Assembly (NCBI GenBank): GCA_943332445.1
Contig: CALQPL010000006.1
Span: 1 to 13,175, forward strand
Direction of reading: 5' to 3'
DNA length: 13,175 nucleotides
DNA from: Bifidobacterium breve
GTDB taxonomy: Bacteria; Actinomycetota; Actinomycetes; UBA12327
Made by a program: the position numbers and the translations under genes. Under the pieces are notes generated by a model. That model saw nothing but the letters and a program-made list of their open reading frames with translations. It was not told where the DNA came from and searched no databases. Of the stretch, positions 11,677 through 13,175 are shown piece after piece (the stretch's first letter is position 1; each line of letters opens with the position of its first letter).

Positions 11677-12165
11677 ATGAGCGTTACTGACGAATACTTG
11701 AAGAACAACGAGGCCTACGCCGCGAATTTCTCAGGACCCCTTCCCCTGCCCCCATCACGCAACATCGCCGTTGTTGCCTGCATGGATGCTCGACTGGATG
11801 TCTATGGGATTTTGGGACTGGGCCAAGGCGAATCACACGTCATTCGCAATGCTGGTGGAGTCGTCACCGATGACGAGATCCGCTCGCTGGCCATCAGCCA
11901 ACGTCTGCTCGGCACCAAGGAAATCATCCTCATCCACCACACGGACTGCGGAATGTTGACCTTCACCGACGACGAATTCAAGGCTGGCATCCAAGCCGAG
12001 ACCGGCATCAAGCCCGAGTGGGCCGCCGAGGCCTTCTCGGATCTGGACGAAGATGTGCGTCAGTCCATCAAGCGCATCAAGAACAGCCCCTTCATTCCGC
12101 ACACCGACGCGGTTCGAGGATTCGTTTTCGATGTGGCCACTGGCAAGCTCAACGAAGTCAAGTAA
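11677..12165 (+). CDS. Beta-class carbonic anhydrase, Rv1284-like
   Basis: A zinc enzyme interconverting CO2 and bicarbonate in the cytosol. The 162-aa length and the ligand positions Cys35, Asp37, His88 and Cys91 match those of M. tuberculosis Rv1284. The motifs are VACMDARLD with the Asp37-Arg39 catalytic dyad, and HHTDCGM; VIRNAGG at 55-61 is also typical. The SD GGAGG is 10 nt before ATG 11677. It is preceded by the polycysteine leader and followed by a long hairpin, so it appears to be a one-gene unit under cysteine-linked control. In M. tuberculosis Rv1284 adjoins cysD-cysN of sulfate activation, which agrees with regulation by cysteine supply. Why sulfur assimilation would need this enzyme is not settled from sequence. 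Confidence 0.94.
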   Translation: MSVTDEYLKNNEAYAANFSGPLPLPPSRNIAVVACMDARLDVYGILGLGQGESHVIRNAGGVVTDDEIRSLAISQRLLGTKEIILIHHTDCGMLTFTDDEFKAGIQAETGIKPEWAAEAFSDLDEDVRQSIKRIKNSPFIPHTDAVRGFVFDVATGKLNEVK

Positions 12166-12169
12166 GTCA

Positions 12170-12219
12170 GGCAGATGCGGGAATGCAATCCGAACCGGAT
12201 GCATTCCCGCATCTTTGCC
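12170..12219 (+). terminator. Long hairpin after carbonic anhydrase, probable terminator
   Basis: Bases 12173-12186 pair perfectly with 12201-12214 (14 bp). ATCCG (12188-12192) then pairs with CGGAT (12196-12200), leaving one bulged A (12187) and an AAC loop, so about 19 bp in total. GGCA/TGCC can extend the base. It begins 5-8 nt after the carbonic anhydrase stop. Only TTT follows, so it is not a classical U-tailed terminator, but such hairpins are common terminators in actinobacteria. It could also protect the mRNA 3' end. Confidence 0.65.
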
Positions 12220-12277
12220 ATGAGGTGCAAACTGGTCTCATCACGGCGTGGGTGACATCGAGTTCACCGGCTCCCAC

Positions 12278-12283
12278 TAAGTT
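12278..12283 (+). promoter_or_regulatory. -10 box of the acyltransferase gene (leaderless)
   Basis: TAAGTT matches TANNNT and is followed by 6 nt and GTG 12290. No SD is present. It gives the acyltransferase gene its own promoter after the hairpin at 12170-12219. Confidence 0.55.
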
Positions 12284-12289
12284 TGTTGT

Positions 12290-13072
12290 GTGCAAGTACT
12301 CACCACGCTGACGTCCTTTAGCGACGACCAAGGCAACGTCATCGAATACGACGGCACGGTCGAAGGCGAAATCAAGATCAAATTCAAAGGCAACAACAAT
12401 CGCCTGACCATCCATCCAGGGGCAAAGATTCAGCGTCTCTTCGTTGACTTTGACTGTGACAACGGCGTCTTGACCATTGATGAAAATCTGGGCGGCCCAC
12501 CCTTTCGAGCCAACATCCGCGTTGGGCAGGACTCAACGGTGACAGTAGGCAAGAACGTGTCCGCCACCTCTGCAGTAGCCATCTCTGCCACCGAAGGCAC
12601 CACGGTTGCCATCGGTGACGATGTGATGTTTGCCAGCGAGAATGAAGTGCGGGCCGACGATGGTCACCCCATCTTTGACGTGCGCACGGAAAAACGTGTC
12701 AACGTCTCGCGCTCAATCACCATCGGCAATCACGTATGGGTGGCTCGCGAAGCTGTCTTGCTCGGAGGAGCGAGCATCGGCGAGGGCTCGGTCATCGGTT
12801 ACCGCAGTCTGGTCACCGGACAAATCCCGAACCACTGCATGGCCGTGGGTATCCCGGCCAAGGTCGTACGAAAGAGCATCGCGTGGGAGCGCCCCCACCT
12901 TTCACTGATCAAGCCCTATTACAAACCCGACAGTCGCAGCATCAAGAAGAGCCCGTACTGGAACGTGACCGAGGGTGACATTCAGGTAGGACCTAGGCTG
13001 ACACCCAAGGCCATCCTCAAGCGCGCGCGACGGGTAGCCGGCAAGGTCAAGCGAAGGCTGCAGCGCAGGTAG
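12290..13072 (+). CDS. Left-handed beta-helix (hexapeptide) acyltransferase
   Basis: A 260-aa protein whose middle and C-terminal half carry hexapeptide repeats. SITIGNHVWVAREAVLLGGASIGEGSVIGYRSLVTG (begins about 142) and PNHCMAVGIPAKVVRK (180-195) are the standard ending of LbH O-acetyltransferases. ADDGHPIFD at 122-130 contains the likely catalytic His126. The N-terminal 90 residues read as degenerate beta-helix coils (VEGEIKIKFKG, LTIHPGAKI, VTVGKN). Members transfer acetyl or similar groups to sugars of capsule, exopolysaccharide or cell-wall glycans; the acceptor is unknown. The last 20 residues are very basic (RARRVAGKVKRRLQRR), suggesting contact with membrane or nucleic-acid/polyanion. 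GTG 12290 is supported by the TAAGTT box 6 nt upstream. No glycan-gene neighbour is visible. Confidence 0.85.
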   Translation: MQVLTTLTSFSDDQGNVIEYDGTVEGEIKIKFKGNNNRLTIHPGAKIQRLFVDFDCDNGVLTIDENLGGPPFRANIRVGQDSTVTVGKNVSATSAVAISATEGTTVAIGDDVMFASENEVRADDGHPIFDVRTEKRVNVSRSITIGNHVWVAREAVLLGGASIGEGSVIGYRSLVTGQIPNHCMAVGIPAKVVRKSIAWERPHLSLIKPYYKPDSRSIKKSPYWNVTEGDIQVGPRLTPKAILKRARRVAGKVKRRLQRR

Positions 13073-13086
13073 TCCAAGGCCAGATG

Positions 13087-13159
13087 GCCCCCGTAGCTCA
13101 GGGGATAGAGCAACGGTTTCCTAAACCGTGTGCCGCAGGTTCGAATCCTGCCGGGGGCA
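13087..13159 (+). tRNA. tRNA-Arg (anticodon CCT)
   Basis: A complete 73-nt cloverleaf. The acceptor stem GCCCCCG pairs with CGGGGGC plus discriminator A, and the D-arm is GCTC-AGGGGATA-GAGC. The anticodon stem ACGGT/ACCGT encloses TTCCTAA, giving anticodon CCT for AGG codons. The T-arm is GCAGG-TTCGAAT-CCTGC. The CCA end is not encoded. It begins 14 nt after the acyltransferase stop. Confidence 0.96.
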
Positions 13160-13175
13160 AAAATCCGATAACGGA

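Noticed and set aside
11833..12204. Minus-strand 123-codon frame opposite carbonic anhydrase
   Set aside because: It lies over a clear enzyme gene and across the terminator hairpin; no family resemblance.
13087..13175. tRNA-Arg as an integration (att) site
   Set aside because: tRNA-Arg genes are common att sites, but no integrase, direct repeat of the tRNA 3' end or atypical DNA is visible in the 16 bases after it.

Overview
The window looks like chromosomal DNA of an actinobacterium (Actinomycetota) of moderate GC content (mid-to-high 50s percent by eye). Two things point there. First, the left end keeps a gene neighbourhood known from Mycobacterium and Streptomyces: moeA and galU diverge from 5-formyltetrahydrofolate cyclo-ligase, which is followed by an FmdB-type zinc-ribbon gene, a SAF-domain gene and mscL. 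Second, many transcription units begin with an actinobacterial leaderless arrangement, TANNNT followed 6-8 nt later by ATG or GTG. Genes are tightly packed, with several 4-bp overlaps, and no mobile element, CRISPR array or rRNA was seen.

Layout. 1-1119 (minus): galU, then the first part of moeA, joined by an ATGA overlap. 1155-3357 (plus): 5-FTHF cyclo-ligase, zinc-ribbon protein, SAF/CpaB-like protein and MscL. 3354-3491 (minus): a probable 45-aa acidic protein. 3527-4516 (plus): a two-domain VOC protein, convergent with a TetR regulator (4513-5175, minus). 5257-7963 (minus): an operon of a one-TM small protein, an SDR dehydrogenase and a family-5 solute-binding lipoprotein, linked by GTGA overlaps. 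8066-10411 (plus): acyl-CoA dehydrogenase and thiolase. The TetR, SDR, dehydrogenase, thiolase and possibly VOC genes look like a small acyl-CoA (beta-oxidation-like) catabolic locus; its substrate cannot be read from sequence. 10510-11424 (plus): a DUF1295 membrane protein. 11425-12219: a regulatory leader, beta-carbonic anhydrase and a long terminator-like hairpin. 12290-13072: a left-handed beta-helix acyltransferase. 13087-13159: tRNA-Arg(CCT).

The most notable find is at 11460-11676. A leaderless 31-codon ORF ends in HVDLMRMCSSFCCCCN, with five Cys codons in its last nine sense codons. It is followed by a long RNA hairpin and a CCTCC element able to pair with the GGAGG Shine-Dalgarno site of the carbonic anhydrase gene. 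This has the layout of a cysteine-responsive attenuator. It matches the polycysteine leaderless short ORFs described in mycobacteria, and the peptide resembles the HVDL-containing putative leader peptides of other actinobacteria. The carbonic anhydrase has the zinc ligands, at the same numbering, of M. tuberculosis Rv1284, a gene that sits beside cysD-cysN. This suggests that the enzyme is tied to sulfur/cysteine status even though no sulfur-assimilation gene is visible here.
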